A DNA stretch of 54,825 nt from CAYFJO01 sp964343305 (GCA_964343305.1 CAYFJO010000022.1:1-54825), one strand, 5' to 3'; shown: positions 34,098 to 43,455, counted from the stretch's first letter. The notes: generated from the sequence alone by a model not told the origin. Numbers and translations are program-made.

Positions 34098-34955
34098 ATG
34101 AAACCAAAGCTAACATGCATCGTGCCTTGCAAAAACGAACGGATGAACATCCGGCCATGCATCGAAAGCCTCCAAGGGATTGCCGACGAGATTTTGATCG
34201 CCGATTCCGGCTCAACCGACGGCACACTGGACATTGTGCGTGACATCGGCGGATGCCGCGTCATCGAGCGCGAGTACATTCATTCCGGCGATTTCAAAAA
34301 CTGGGCGATTCCCCAAGCGACGCATCCTTGGATTCTGTTGCTGGACGCGGACGAGCGAGCAACACCGGCGTTGTGTGAGGAAGTCTCAGGCTTGCTGGAG
34401 TTGGGTCCGCCACAAGATGGCTATTGGATCTATCGCAAGAATCACTTCATGGGCCATCATGCAAACACCTGTGGTTGGGCCAACGACTGTTGCTTGCGAC
34501 TGTTTCATCGAGACAAGGGCCGATATGTGGGCAACAACGATCATGCCGAAGTAAAAGTCTCGACGGGCAAAGTGGGTGCGTTGAAAAACCGCTTGGACCA
34601 CTACACGTATTGGTCCTACGACCAGTGGTTTCGAAAGTTTGACCGCTATACCAAAGTCCAGGCACAGATCTGGTATGAGCAGGGACGCCGGCCGAGTTAT
34701 TGGCGGTTGCTTGTACACGCACCGTTTCGGTTTGTCCGTGATTACATTTTTCAGCTCGGTTTCTTGCAAGGAAAAGTGGGCTTGCAGATCGCCACATTGG
34801 CCGCGTTCTATTCGTTCATGAAACAGGCACGACTTTGGGAATTGCATTGTGCGAAAGCACAACCGGATCCAGAAGCGCAGCAGCCAGACCAGGATGCGAG
34901 CGGGGAGACCCAAAAGGCGAAGAAACTCTATTTCGAGCGTTTGAAAGCGGGTTAA
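34098..34955 (+). CDS. Glycosyltransferase family 2
   Basis: 285 residues with the GT-A start KLTCIVPCKNERMNIR, the nucleotide-sugar motif LIADSGSTDGTLDIV, and the metal-binding LLLDADERATP (DxD equivalent). The layout resembles WaaE/KdtX-type lipopolysaccharide-core glucosyltransferases. A hydrophobic/amphipathic segment near 205-240 (FRFVRDYIFQLGFLQGK) could contact the membrane. It probably adds a sugar to an envelope glycan and works with the neighbouring methyltransferase. Confidence 0.88.
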   Translation: MKPKLTCIVPCKNERMNIRPCIESLQGIADEILIADSGSTDGTLDIVRDIGGCRVIEREYIHSGDFKNWAIPQATHPWILLLDADERATPALCEEVSGLLELGPPQDGYWIYRKNHFMGHHANTCGWANDCCLRLFHRDKGRYVGNNDHAEVKVSTGKVGALKNRLDHYTYWSYDQWFRKFDRYTKVQAQIWYEQGRRPSYWRLLVHAPFRFVRDYIFQLGFLQGKVGLQIATLAAFYSFMKQARLWELHCAKAQPDPEAQQPDQDASGETQKAKKLYFERLKAG

Positions 34956-34991
34956 GGTCGGGTCGCCGAATGGTGCGTTTCACGCACGGCG

Positions 34992-35237
34992 CTAATCCAC
35001 GTTGACCGAGTTAACGATCTTCATGCTGCCGCTCACCGCCCGCACGACTTCTTGGGCGAGTTGTTTATGGTAGTAGTTGTCCACTCTACCAGACAACAGC
35101 AAACAATCGTCAAACTGTTCGACCTGAAGTTGCCGCAGGACATAGATAGGACTGGTGGATAATGCGGTCTGCGCCCGTTGCTCGGTTTCGATCGTTTTTT
35201 GTTTCAACATCCTTTTTGAACTCCGTCCGTGTTCCAT
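34992..35237 (-). CDS. BON-domain protein
   Basis: Up to 81 residues, or 72 from the ATG at 35210. It carries one BON domain: QLQVEQFDDCLLLSGRVDNY, then AQEVVRAVSGSMKIVNSV, the usual beta-alpha-beta pattern. BON domains bind phospholipid or envelope partners. No signal peptide is visible in either version, so the location is uncertain. It converges with the glycosyltransferase gene. Confidence 0.72.
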   Translation of the reverse strand: MEHGRSSKRMLKQKTIETEQRAQTALSTSPIYVLRQLQVEQFDDCLLLSGRVDNYYHKQLAQEVVRAVSGSMKIVNSVNVD

Positions 35238-35422
35238 CGCGCTGCCGGTCGGGTTGGCAGGGACTCCCTTTTGAAAACGTAAAGCATTCGGATGCGTGGT
35301 TTTCTTTCACCGACGTCATCCAACAAATTCCCGTTCGTTAATCTACGGCTGGGCAAAGTGGAATGTCAAGCCAGAAGTTGGTGGCAAGGGAGCTTTTGTC
35401 TTTTTAACACAAGCTAGCACCG

Positions 35423-36088
35423 CTAGCCTATCTTGCCTGCCATTCGCAAGTAGTCGATCACTTCGTCTGCCAACAACTCGCCTAACTTCTCTCCGGCGTC
35501 GAGAGTCAGCTCCGCATTGGCCGGGGCTTCGTACGGATCGTCGATCCCTGTGAACCCCTTTAGCTCGCCTGCGCGCGCCTTCTTATACAACCCTTTCGGA
35601 TCGCGGCTTTCGCAGATATCGATTGGGGTATCGACGTACACTTCCACGAAATCGCCCTGTTTTCCACTGAATTCGACGCGCTCGCGAACCATGTCTCGGT
35701 CGCGTCGATAGGGGCTGACGAAGGCTGTCAGCGTCACGATTCCCGCGGCACAAAACAGTTCGGCGACCATGCCGATGCGACGAATGTTTTCTTCGCGGTC
35801 TTGGGTCGAAAAGCCGAGCCCGAAACGACCGGCAAACTCTTCGCCATGCTGGTCGATCAACATCTTAGGACTGGCGTTAAGCCCGTGCCGAATGTTATCG
35901 CCGTCCAAAACAAAAGTGTGCACGCCCAACGCGTGCAGTTTGTGATCGACCAGGTTCGCGACCGTACTCTTGCCGCTGCCGCTGAGTCCGGTGAACCAGA
36001 CGACGCATCCTTGATGGCCGTTTAACTGTTCACGTTCGTTTCGCGAGACGCTGTGTTGATGCCACGTGACGTGTGTTTCTTCGGTCAT
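35423..36088 (-). CDS. cysC: Adenylyl-sulfate kinase
   Basis: 221 residues, slightly longer than the usual 200. It phosphorylates adenosine 5'-phosphosulfate to PAPS with ATP. The P-loop GLSGSGKST is at 34-42, followed by FVLDGDNIRHGLN and FVSPYRRDRDMVRER, and YKKARAGELKGFTGIDDPYE near the end, all diagnostic of CysC. The sulfate donor fits an organism rich in sulfatases and sulfated glycans. Five heptanucleotide repeats end four bases before the start and leave no Shine-Dalgarno site, so expression may vary with copy number. Confidence 0.94.
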   Translation of the reverse strand: MTEETHVTWHQHSVSRNEREQLNGHQGCVVWFTGLSGSGKSTVANLVDHKLHALGVHTFVLDGDNIRHGLNASPKMLIDQHGEEFAGRFGLGFSTQDREENIRRIGMVAELFCAAGIVTLTAFVSPYRRDRDMVRERVEFSGKQGDFVEVYVDTPIDICESRDPKGLYKKARAGELKGFTGIDDPYEAPANAELTLDAGEKLGELLADEVIDYLRMAGKIG

Positions 36089-36092
36089 AGTG

Positions 36093-36127
36093 GGGTCTAG
36101 GGTCTAGGGTCTAGGGTCTAGGGTCTC
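36093..36127. repeat. GGGTCTA tandem repeat, five units
   Basis: Four GGGTCTA units and a fifth ending GGGTCTC lie directly upstream of the cysC start on its leader strand. The units are perfect, which suggests copy-number change by strand slippage. Confidence 0.9.
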
Positions 36128-36189
36128 TTGCACTTGTCTTTCGACCCTTGACTCTTGACCAGGCGCGAGATCACACAGGTTAGCCGCCA

Positions 36190-36420
36190 TCACGGGTTGC
36201 GGGCAACTCCAGACGAGGAAGAAAAGTGCCTCGCAATACCAACGACGGGCGGGATGCGAAGTGACGTACCCCATACCTTTGGCCGCGCACGACCCTCGAC
36301 TTCGTCACATTGCTGTCCGCCCCACTCGGTACCCAAGCACCATTCATAGACCCCGTATTCGCCACACAGCCGCAGTTGCACGGCGGACCACGCCTCCTCG
36401 CCGTCCAACGAATCCGCCAT
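36190..36420 (-). CDS. Short ORF, unknown
   Basis: 76 residues, MADSLDGEEAWSAVQLRL to SSGVARNP. It looks protein-like in the first 40 residues (GVYEWCLGTEWGG) but the end is low quality, so it may be a remnant. It sits between cysC and the acetamidase pseudogene in a decayed region. I recognise no family. Confidence 0.3.
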   Translation of the reverse strand: MADSLDGEEAWSAVQLRLCGEYGVYEWCLGTEWGGQQCDEVEGRARPKVWGTSLRIPPVVGIARHFSSSSGVARNP

Positions 36421-36469
36421 TTCGGCCAGTCTATCACATCCGCTCTCATAGGAACATCACTTCGCGCAA

Positions 36470-36935
36470 ACGCACTATCACACGGCAATGGGCCCCTACG
36501 AACCCGTGCTGCGTGTCGCCGATGGGGACTCGATTGCCACAACAACCGTCGACGCTCGTGGATTCGATCGAAATCGCGAGAACGTCACACCGCGCGGCAA
36601 TCCACAAACCGGGCCGTTCTACGTCGAACGTGCAGAGCCGGGCGCACGCTGGTCGTCGAGTTGGACGATATCCAACCAAATCGATGCTACGGGTCCTGCG
36701 GTTCGTCCGTCGCGGAAAACGTCGTCGATCCAGAATACGTCCGCGAGTTGCCTCAAGCGAATTTGGCCGAATGGGACGTGGATGTGGACGCGGGCACTGC
36801 AACGCTTGTCAAACCGGAGTCGAAACTGGGCAATCTTGTCGTGCCACTCGATCCGATGCTCGGATGTTTCGGCGTTGCACCTTGGCGGCAACAAGCGATC
36901 TCGACGGCGACGTCTTCCTACCATGGCGTGAGTGA
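36470..36935 (+). pseudogene. Acetamidase/formamidase, frameshifted and truncated
   Basis: One frame reads THYHTAMGPYEPVLRVADGD and NPQTGPFYVERAEPG, the amidase N-terminal part. At about 36644 one base is missing, and the reading continues in another frame as TLVVELDDIQPNRC, LGNLVVPLDPMLGCFGVAP and QAISTATSSYHG, all typical of the acetamidase/formamidase family. The 3' third is missing where the next, opposite gene begins. The enzyme would have hydrolysed short amides to ammonia and acid. It is dead as it stands, unless the frameshift is a sequencing error. Confidence 0.75.
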
Positions 36936-37415
36936 TAAAGCTGAACGCAACTTCGCGTAGGACGGATTGTCGTCTCCTGGACCGGCGAGAAAATCAAACA
37001 ATTCGTGTTGCTTGCCGTAAGCGAGCTCTTCCAGGCTTCCGTAGCCGTGAGTACATCCCACGCATAGAAAGGCGTGGAGATTCTCACCCACGATGAAGTT
37101 CGCCTCTTCTGGATTCTCATCAGCAATTGGAACGGTCATCACAATGGGCGAGGAATCGCCATAAAGCCCATTGGTGGCCAGCATTCCGAAGTGAACATCG
37201 TCACCGCCTGTGCGTGCGAATGTCAACGTGTTAATCGGAGTCATTCGCGGGCCATAGAGAATGGTGCCGCCATACGGCTCGATGATATCGAGCAGATTCA
37301 AACCTTCGATGTAGAAATCGCGGTCATTATTGTTGTCAGAGATGAACTCGTACAGATCGCGCAGAATTCTGCATTCACCTGAGAGCTTGGAGTCAAGAAA
37401 TGCATCAATGTTCAT
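36918..37415 (-). CDS. Uncharacterised protein, possibly immunity-like
   Basis: 165 residues from the ATG at 37415; an in-frame ATG at 37439 gives eight more. It is acidic and mixed alpha/beta. Features include GGTILYGPRMTPINTLTF, FARTGGDDVHFGML, SSPIVMTVPI and HAFLCVGCTHGYGSLEEL. The pattern recalls SMI1/SUKH-like immunity proteins, but I cannot confirm it. No signal peptide or membrane segment is present. It interrupts or abuts the end of the acetamidase pseudogene, suggesting later insertion. Confidence 0.6.
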   Translation of the reverse strand: MNIDAFLDSKLSGECRILRDLYEFISDNNNDRDFYIEGLNLLDIIEPYGGTILYGPRMTPINTLTFARTGGDDVHFGMLATNGLYGDSSPIVMTVPIADENPEEANFIVGENLHAFLCVGCTHGYGSLEELAYGKQHELFDFLAGPGDDNPSYAKLRSALSLTPW

Positions 37416-37498
37416 GCGAGGCCGCATTGCAAGTTTCAATGAACCAATCTAAAAATCTGTGCTGAATAATTCAAAGGCGTCAGGACTCATTAATCTGG

Positions 37499-37719
37499 TC
37501 AAGTCTGTTCTACCAGTTCGATCGTTAGGCCAAGTGATGCGGCAACGGCACGAAAGTGGGACGTGGGTACGTCGTCGCCTTGTTCGATGGCTCGCACGAC
37601 GGTCGATGGTACGTTCGCCTTCAGGCCAAGTTCATAGCGCATCATGCTTTGCTGCTCTCGCGCTGCAACAATTTGGCTAGGGATTCCAGGTGGTTGACGT
37701 GTCTTAATTCTTTGGCCAT
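37499..37719 (-). pseudogene. XRE-type HTH antitoxin-like gene, apparent frameshift
   Basis: From the ATG at 37719 the frame gives MAKELRHVNHLESLA and soon stops. One frame over, the reading continues as IPSQIVAAREQQSMMRYELG, then PSTVVRAIEQGDDVPTSHF and SLGLTIELVEQT, a standard Cro/XRE helix-turn-helix. A single indel near 37676 would join them. It is either a decayed gene or one started at a non-standard codon. It follows the small toxin-like ORF by 11 bases, as expected for a toxin-antitoxin pair. Confidence 0.6.
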
Positions 37720-37730
37720 CGATTCAGTCC

Positions 37731-37889
37731 TCAAGGTTCCGGGACTTCATATGCGGTCCAGGGCATGATAGTATCGTCGTCGATTTCTTCAAATACGACG
37801 ATAATGTATCGGGCATCCGGCGTATAGCCAAACACACACGGGCGGCCTGACGTGTCAGCGCCGCTTGGCAAAAACTCCAAATGGTCCAT
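37731..37889 (-). CDS. Small BrnT/RelE-like toxin candidate
   Basis: 52 residues from the ATG at 37889 (MDHLEFLPSGADTSGRPC), with YTPDARYIIVVFEEIDDDT and ending PWTAYEVPEP. The final strands and the ending TAYEV resemble BrnT-family RNase toxins, but the usual N-terminal half is missing, so it may be truncated. The frame stays open upstream without a start codon. Its stop is 11 bases before the HTH gene, on the same strand. Function is inferred from shape and context only. Confidence 0.45.
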   Translation of the reverse strand: MDHLEFLPSGADTSGRPCVFGYTPDARYIIVVFEEIDDDTIMPWTAYEVPEP

Positions 37890-38110
37890 GTCGGCACACG
37901 TCAAGCAAAGTGCCTGCGCCGTTAAACGAAAATGTTGTGTGACAAATGCGGGCTGGCGTTTACAAACGTAACCTACGAACCAATCGAACGTGTGAGTGAA
38001 TGTATTTGGGCGTTATATTGCGTTAGACTGTTGCGACTTAGGCGGCGGATCGTATTGGTGGCATCCTGCCACCGCGCAGCGGCAAGTTGTCGCCGAAACG
38101 GAGAACGCAA

Positions 38111-39817
38111 ATGGCTGGACTCGCTGTGGCAGACTGGTGCGCGTTGGGCGTGTATTTGATTGGCGTCACATTGCTCGGCATTTGGGCCAGTCGCAAAGTT
38201 GACAACATGACTGAGTTTGTGATGCCGCGTCGGTTTGGCAAACTCATGATGTTGATGCACGGGTTCGGCACCAGCACACATTCGGACCAGGCCGTGTCCG
38301 TCGCGTCAAAGTGTTACACAAGTGGATTGTCAGGCATCTGGTATCAATGGATGTGGTTGTTCGCGACGCCGTTCTTTTGGCTGATCGCGCCGATGATGCG
38401 GCGGTTTCGTGCGCTAACGACGGCCGACGTTTTCGCCGCACGATTTGCTCCGTCGGTCGCGGTGTTGTTTTGCGTCTTCGGGCTGGCCAAATTTGTGGTG
38501 ACGATCGGCAACATGCTCAAAGGATCGGGCGCGGTCGTCGAGGCGTGCACGGGAATCTCGGCCGAGACGGCGATTGTCGTGATGACCGTGCTGTTCGTCG
38601 CCTACGGACTCGCTGGCGGATTGCGAGCGGCGATTATTACTGATTTTGTTCAAGGAATCCTGACGCTGCTGTTTTCATTTTTGTTGTTGCCGTTCGTTTT
38701 GCACGCGGTCGGCGGACTTACGGGCATGCGAGCGTCGTTCGCCGAAATCGCACCCGACAAGAACCTCCTGTCGCTCGTCACGCCGGGAGACATCGGCGTC
38801 TTTTACATCACCATGATCGCGATCAACGCGCTGCTCAGCGTCACCGTCCAGCCACATAACATGGGAACCTGCGCGGCCGGCCGAACCGAAATCGAAGGCG
38901 CAGTCGGCTTCATGGGCGGTACATTTCTCAAACGCATTTGCACCGTCGCGTGGTGTTTGACCGGCTTGGCTGCCCTTGCGTACTACCGAGGCGGCATCGA
39001 TGATCCGGACCACGTCTACGGATTGATGGCGTCCGAGTTTCTGCCGCAGTTATTGCCTGGTTTGCTTGGTTTGTTTCTGGCTGGTTTGCTGGCGACTGTG
39101 ATGGGATCTTGCGACTCGTTCATGATTTCGGCATCGGGGCTGGTGACCGAGAATCTCTATCGACCATTGGTTCCCAATCGCAGTGAACGACATTACTTGT
39201 GGGTCGCTCGGATCGCAGGACTCGCAGTCGTAATCGTCGCGATCGTTTACGCGTTTTGGCTGAGTGGCGTGATTGAAGGACTTGAGATCTTATGGAAGCT
39301 GAACGCCGTCATGGCGCCCGCATTTTGGCTCGGCGTTTTCTGGCGACGAGCGACGACGGCCGGAGCTTGGGCGGCAACTTTGTTGACGGCTGCGACATGG
39401 TGGATCACAGGAATGAGCGCGACCGCCGCCGCGATCGATGGTCTGCCCTGGGTCGATTCGCTTGGCATTGTCGTGACGAAAAAAGACGCTCTCGCGATCA
39501 GTGTTCCCTGGCAAATGGTCGCGTACCTCTCGACAGGCTTCATCGGCGGAATCGTCGTCAGCCTCGTCACGCGCAAAAATGATGACGAACAATTGGATCG
39601 TTTCTACGAACTGATGCGAACGCCCGTCCAGCCGGACGAAGTCATTGAAAAACCATGCACGCTGCCCAAAGGCGTCGAGCCCGCTCCGCGCCGCGTGTTC
39701 TTTCCCGGCAGCAGTCTGGAAATCCCCATCCCGTCGTGGCTCGCTATGTCCGGATTTCTGGTCGGCTGGCTGCTCGTTTTCGCCATCATCGGTGGCGTCT
39801 GGCTGTTGGTATCGTAA
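38111..39817 (+). CDS. Sodium:solute symporter family protein
   Basis: 568 residues from the ATG at 38111 with GGAG upstream; a TTG eight codons earlier is in frame. About 13 hydrophobic helices are visible, starting WCALGVYLIGVTLLGIWAS. The family signatures are ALTTADVFAARFAPSVAVL and YGLAGGLRAAIITDFVQG. The protein would import a small solute (sugar, proline or organic acid) with sodium across the inner membrane. The long cytoplasmic loop before the last helix is a common variant. The substrate is not readable. Confidence 0.9.
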   Translation: MAGLAVADWCALGVYLIGVTLLGIWASRKVDNMTEFVMPRRFGKLMMLMHGFGTSTHSDQAVSVASKCYTSGLSGIWYQWMWLFATPFFWLIAPMMRRFRALTTADVFAARFAPSVAVLFCVFGLAKFVVTIGNMLKGSGAVVEACTGISAETAIVVMTVLFVAYGLAGGLRAAIITDFVQGILTLLFSFLLLPFVLHAVGGLTGMRASFAEIAPDKNLLSLVTPGDIGVFYITMIAINALLSVTVQPHNMGTCAAGRTEIEGAVGFMGGTFLKRICTVAWCLTGLAALAYYRGGIDDPDHVYGLMASEFLPQLLPGLLGLFLAGLLATVMGSCDSFMISASGLVTENLYRPLVPNRSERHYLWVARIAGLAVVIVAIVYAFWLSGVIEGLEILWKLNAVMAPAFWLGVFWRRATTAGAWAATLLTAATWWITGMSATAAAIDGLPWVDSLGIVVTKKDALAISVPWQMVAYLSTGFIGGIVVSLVTRKNDDEQLDRFYELMRTPVQPDEVIEKPCTLPKGVEPAPRRVFFPGSSLEIPIPSWLAMSGFLVGWLLVFAIIGGVWLLVS

Positions 39818-40010
39818 ACGCCTAACTTGATGCATTGCAGAATGACGTTGACTCGATCCAACCGCAACTCCGGCGTCCCGAGCTAGTGGAATCCGATACG
39901 ATACGTGATACAATGGCAAATCAATGGGTCGGACGATGGATCGGTGACTGGTAATCATCCGCGGGCAATGGATCCGCTTGACATGGCACTCCATTCAACG
40001 GGAGTTTAAC

Positions 40011-41903
40011 TTGATCAAAGATCTCTTGCTGCCGTTTTTGTCTGGCCGAACGGGTGAACTGGCCGAGCAAGCCTCGAAGTTGACCGACGCCTTGCATGAG
40101 TTAGGCGAGTCACTCGAATCGCTGCCCAATGAGTCAACCCGGCTCTTGGCAATCCGTCACAAGATGGACCGCTTTCCTACCGAAGCTCTTGACGAAATTG
40201 AGGGGCTAGTTGGTCGACGGTTTGTCGACCGGACGCAACAGGTGCGACGCCAGATCCAAGAGTCATTGGAATTGGCACACGAGACACTGGATCATTTGGA
40301 AAACGAGGCACCTTCGAACGTGAGTGCGGCCGAAAAGGCCAATGAAGTGGGAGAGGCTCGTTCGGCGGAGGCAGCCATCAAAGGATTGAACCAGGCCGCC
40401 CGCAAATTGAATGAACTGGTGGCGGACGTTCGGCGCTCGCACCGCAAATACTCGTTTGCCGTTTCCGGTGTGTACGTTCTCATGCCCGTGCTGGCCTATC
40501 TCGCGAGTGTGGCGACGAGGCTGCCGCACGGTTTGGAGAAGATCACCAACAAGATCATTTCGCCAGCACGGGGCTACGAATCGACGGAGCAAGACGGTGC
40601 GATCCGTTTTGAACTCAGCGATGCGTTTGTCGACCAGTTCCTGGAGGATTTTTCGCAGTATTATTTCAAGCACAGCAAAGAGTTGCCACCAACATTGCAC
40701 TTGTTGGAAGACGGGCAATTCCAGGCAGTCGTGGCCTGGGAAGCCCTCTCGCAGAATCGGGCTCGCAACGACCCTTTGTTGATCTCCGACGTCGATGTGG
40801 ATGTGACCTTTGTCGAAGCCCGGCCTTTTCCCTGGGATCGCTTGCCAGTCACGCCCGATTTGAGCGTCGAGACGCTGGGTGGCAACGTCACCATCAAGGA
40901 CCAAGGGATCGGCCCGGCGGTCGACGTGCGTTGGCGGGGTGAAACCAAATCAGGCTTGGTGTTGGTCGAAGGCCAGCGACAAATGATGTGGCGCTGTTCG
41001 CATGAAATCTCACTCCTAACAACGACTTCATCATCAGATTTTGATGGGATCTCATTGAATGCCTCTGAAGATACGAAATCGATTTTGGCTTCCAACATTG
41101 GATTCAATCAGGCCGACGGCGAGCAAGAACTCCTACGTTCTTGCTTCTTGAAGATTGATCAACCTCCCGCGAGTCAGCAGTCGAATGACGTCGCGGAGGT
41201 ACCAGCTCCGAGCGGGCAGCCTTTCAGCGGACTCCATACGACTCGTCTCACGCCTTCGAGATTCGACGGGGACTTTGTAGAGGTTCCCAGCGATGCCCGT
41301 TATTTCGAATATAAGAACCAGTGGTATGAACGAGTGGATTCGCTTGCGCGCCTGAGAGAACTCACCGATGCCAGCCAGGGCGGGCAGCTCACGTTGGCCG
41401 TGCACTACAACTCGCTGCATGGTAACTCCGCCGCATCACAGACCCACACTGTCGATTTGCCGGCTGGCGACATCTATTTTCGCCGGACCGAGCGATTGCT
41501 GGAATCTGACCCACGTCCTGATGTAGGAGAAGCCACACATCACCTCGAAACATTCGGGGGCGGAGCAGCTCGCAACACCTTCAATCTTATTTTAGGCGCG
41601 GCGCTGCCGTCGCTGTTCGACTATTCCGCTCCAGGCGAGGATAAAGTCCAAGTGCCGGTGATCTTTAACAGCTTGATCAAACTCGCTGCGGGAGCCACGA
41701 AGAGCGAACGGAAGTCCGTAAGCCAATTCATCAATCCGCGAGGGTTATTCGTGCTAGGTGTTCAGTTGAACGAAGTGCAAACCGGGACGTATCGAATCGT
41801 CATCCGCATCGATAAAGAAGTGGCGACGACCTTGACGATCGATACCTTAGTGCCAGACCACCAGCGATTTGATCCGTACGACACAGAGCATCTTCGAAAA
41901 TAG
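40011..41903 (+). CDS. Large protein of unknown function, coiled-coil N-terminus
   Basis: About 631 residues from the TTG at 40011, which has a good GGGAG site seven bases before it; an earlier TTG at 39978 lacks one. Residues 1-150 are strongly helical and probably coiled-coil (ELAEQASKLTDALHELGESL, QVRRQIQESLELAHETLDHL). A hydrophobic stretch follows (FAVSGVYVLMPVLAYLASV). The C-terminal half is beta-rich, with GQLTLAVHYNSLHGN and FVLGVQLNEVQTGTYR. No catalytic motif is apparent. The sulfatase gene follows 76 bases downstream on the same strand. Function unknown. Confidence 0.65.
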   Translation: MIKDLLLPFLSGRTGELAEQASKLTDALHELGESLESLPNESTRLLAIRHKMDRFPTEALDEIEGLVGRRFVDRTQQVRRQIQESLELAHETLDHLENEAPSNVSAAEKANEVGEARSAEAAIKGLNQAARKLNELVADVRRSHRKYSFAVSGVYVLMPVLAYLASVATRLPHGLEKITNKIISPARGYESTEQDGAIRFELSDAFVDQFLEDFSQYYFKHSKELPPTLHLLEDGQFQAVVAWEALSQNRARNDPLLISDVDVDVTFVEARPFPWDRLPVTPDLSVETLGGNVTIKDQGIGPAVDVRWRGETKSGLVLVEGQRQMMWRCSHEISLLTTTSSSDFDGISLNASEDTKSILASNIGFNQADGEQELLRSCFLKIDQPPASQQSNDVAEVPAPSGQPFSGLHTTRLTPSRFDGDFVEVPSDARYFEYKNQWYERVDSLARLRELTDASQGGQLTLAVHYNSLHGNSAASQTHTVDLPAGDIYFRRTERLLESDPRPDVGEATHHLETFGGGAARNTFNLILGAALPSLFDYSAPGEDKVQVPVIFNSLIKLAAGATKSERKSVSQFINPRGLFVLGVQLNEVQTGTYRIVIRIDKEVATTLTIDTLVPDHQRFDPYDTEHLRK

Positions 41904-41979
41904 CATGGATCGATTGGCTTGGTCGCAATGGCCAACGTGATAGAGATGTCCGCCGAGATACTTCGATCCGTTCATTATT

Positions 41980-43455
41980 ATGAGCCAACCCAACATTCTG
42001 ATTATTCTGGCCGACGGCATGCAAGCGGATACGGTTGAGCCGGATCACGCATGTTTGACACCTGCGTTGGAATCGCTTGCGGCTCGCGGCATTCGCTTTC
42101 GAAATGCCCATACAACGTGCCCAACGTGCTCGCCGGCGCGCGCCAGTTTGATGACGGGTTTGCTTCCGCACAATCACGGCGTTTTGGAAGTGGAACATGG
42201 CCGCGACGACGACCAATGTGTGTTGCGCACCGAGTATCCGCATTTCGCTCAGCGTCTGAGCAACGCGGGATATCGCACAGGCTACTTTGGCAAGTGGCAC
42301 GTTGAGCGGACGCAGAACGTCGAGCCGTTTGGATGGCAGGAAAGTGTTGTGAAAGGAGCCGAACACGTCAAGGGAATTGGCAAAGGTGATTCGGGGCCAC
42401 AGACGTTTGAGTTGGACGAGACGCTTTGTGGATTCGTCGAAGGCCCGCAAGGCTATCGGCGGATTCTGCATTGGGGAGTCACTGATACGCCGCTCGATCA
42501 GCGTTATCCGGGCCTCACGGTCGTTGATGCGGAGAAGTTTCTTGCCGATCGTCTCGGCCGCGCCGAACCCTGGTGTTGTTGCGTGAGTTTTTCGGAACCT
42601 AACGAGGCCTTGGTGGTGGGCCGCGAAACTTGGAATCGCTACGACCCCCTGGCCGTTCCGTTGCCGGTGAATTTCTTTGACGACATGTCCGAACGCCCGA
42701 ACATTTATCAACGCGAACAACAGATCGGCCGCGACATTTCCGAGGATCATTGGCGGGCCGCGCGAGCGTGTTACTTTGGACGCATTACGGAAGTCGACCA
42801 ACTGGTGCAATGTCTGCTGGATCAGATCGATACCGCCGCCAAGTTAGACGACACAATTGTGGTGTTTCTGGCGGACCACGGGCGATACATCGGTGCACAC
42901 GGTTTTGACGCCCACAACTTTGGGGCTTTTGAAGAGATCTACCGAATCCCGTTGCTAGTCGCTGGTCCTGGCGTTGAGCAAGGATGGACATGTGAAGCGC
43001 AGATCAGCATTGCCGACTTGGGAATTACCTTGTGCGATCTTGCTGGCGCGGAACCCATCGACGTTCCCGACTCTCAATCCTTTCATACACTGCTGAGTCG
43101 TCCGGACGTTGTCCCGCCCAGATTCGAAGTGGGGTATGCCGAGTACCACGGCACGCGTTTTCCGTTGATGCAACGCGTGCTGTGGCAGGGACCGTGGAAG
43201 CTCGTCTTCAACGGCTTTGACTTCGACGAGCTATACAATCTGGACGAAGATCCTCATGAGTCCACCAACCGTGCCCGTGATCCCAACCAGCAACCACGCA
43301 TGGAGGCGATGATGACTGAGATTTGGCGGCGAGTTCGAGACACGGGTGACCGGGCGATTCTGGAATCACACTATTTCTCGATGCGTCTGGGTTGCGTTGG
43401 TCCCGATGTTGCCGCGTCGTGCTCCACAAGTGACAACGATGGGTCACCAGTCTGA
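41980..43455 (+). CDS. Sulfatase of the CSPAR type
   Basis: 491 residues. The active-site cysteine is Cys50 in CPTCSPARASLMTG, the CxPxR signature that is converted to formylglycine. The N-terminal NILIILADGMQAD carries the metal-binding Asp12, but the second Asp of the usual DD is Gly, as in some sulfatase/phosphonate-hydrolase relatives. YFGKWHVERT supplies the Lys/His pair and VFLADHGRYIGAHG the second metal site. No clear signal peptide is present, so it may be cytoplasmic or exported by another route. It probably removes sulfate from a carbohydrate or small molecule. No maturation enzyme gene is nearby. Confidence 0.9.
   Translation: MSQPNILIILADGMQADTVEPDHACLTPALESLAARGIRFRNAHTTCPTCSPARASLMTGLLPHNHGVLEVEHGRDDDQCVLRTEYPHFAQRLSNAGYRTGYFGKWHVERTQNVEPFGWQESVVKGAEHVKGIGKGDSGPQTFELDETLCGFVEGPQGYRRILHWGVTDTPLDQRYPGLTVVDAEKFLADRLGRAEPWCCCVSFSEPNEALVVGRETWNRYDPLAVPLPVNFFDDMSERPNIYQREQQIGRDISEDHWRAARACYFGRITEVDQLVQCLLDQIDTAAKLDDTIVVFLADHGRYIGAHGFDAHNFGAFEEIYRIPLLVAGPGVEQGWTCEAQISIADLGITLCDLAGAEPIDVPDSQSFHTLLSRPDVVPPRFEVGYAEYHGTRFPLMQRVLWQGPWKLVFNGFDFDELYNLDEDPHESTNRARDPNQQPRMEAMMTEIWRRVRDTGDRAILESHYFSMRLGCVGPDVAASCSTSDNDGSPV

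Noticed and set aside
36093..36127. Short CRISPR-like array
   Set aside because: The repeat unit is 7 bases with no spacers, so it is a tandem repeat.
36261..36802. Several long frames on both strands in the acetamidase region
   Set aside because: They are arginine/threonine-rich shadows of the pseudogene and its frameshift; only the amidase-like frames carry family motifs.
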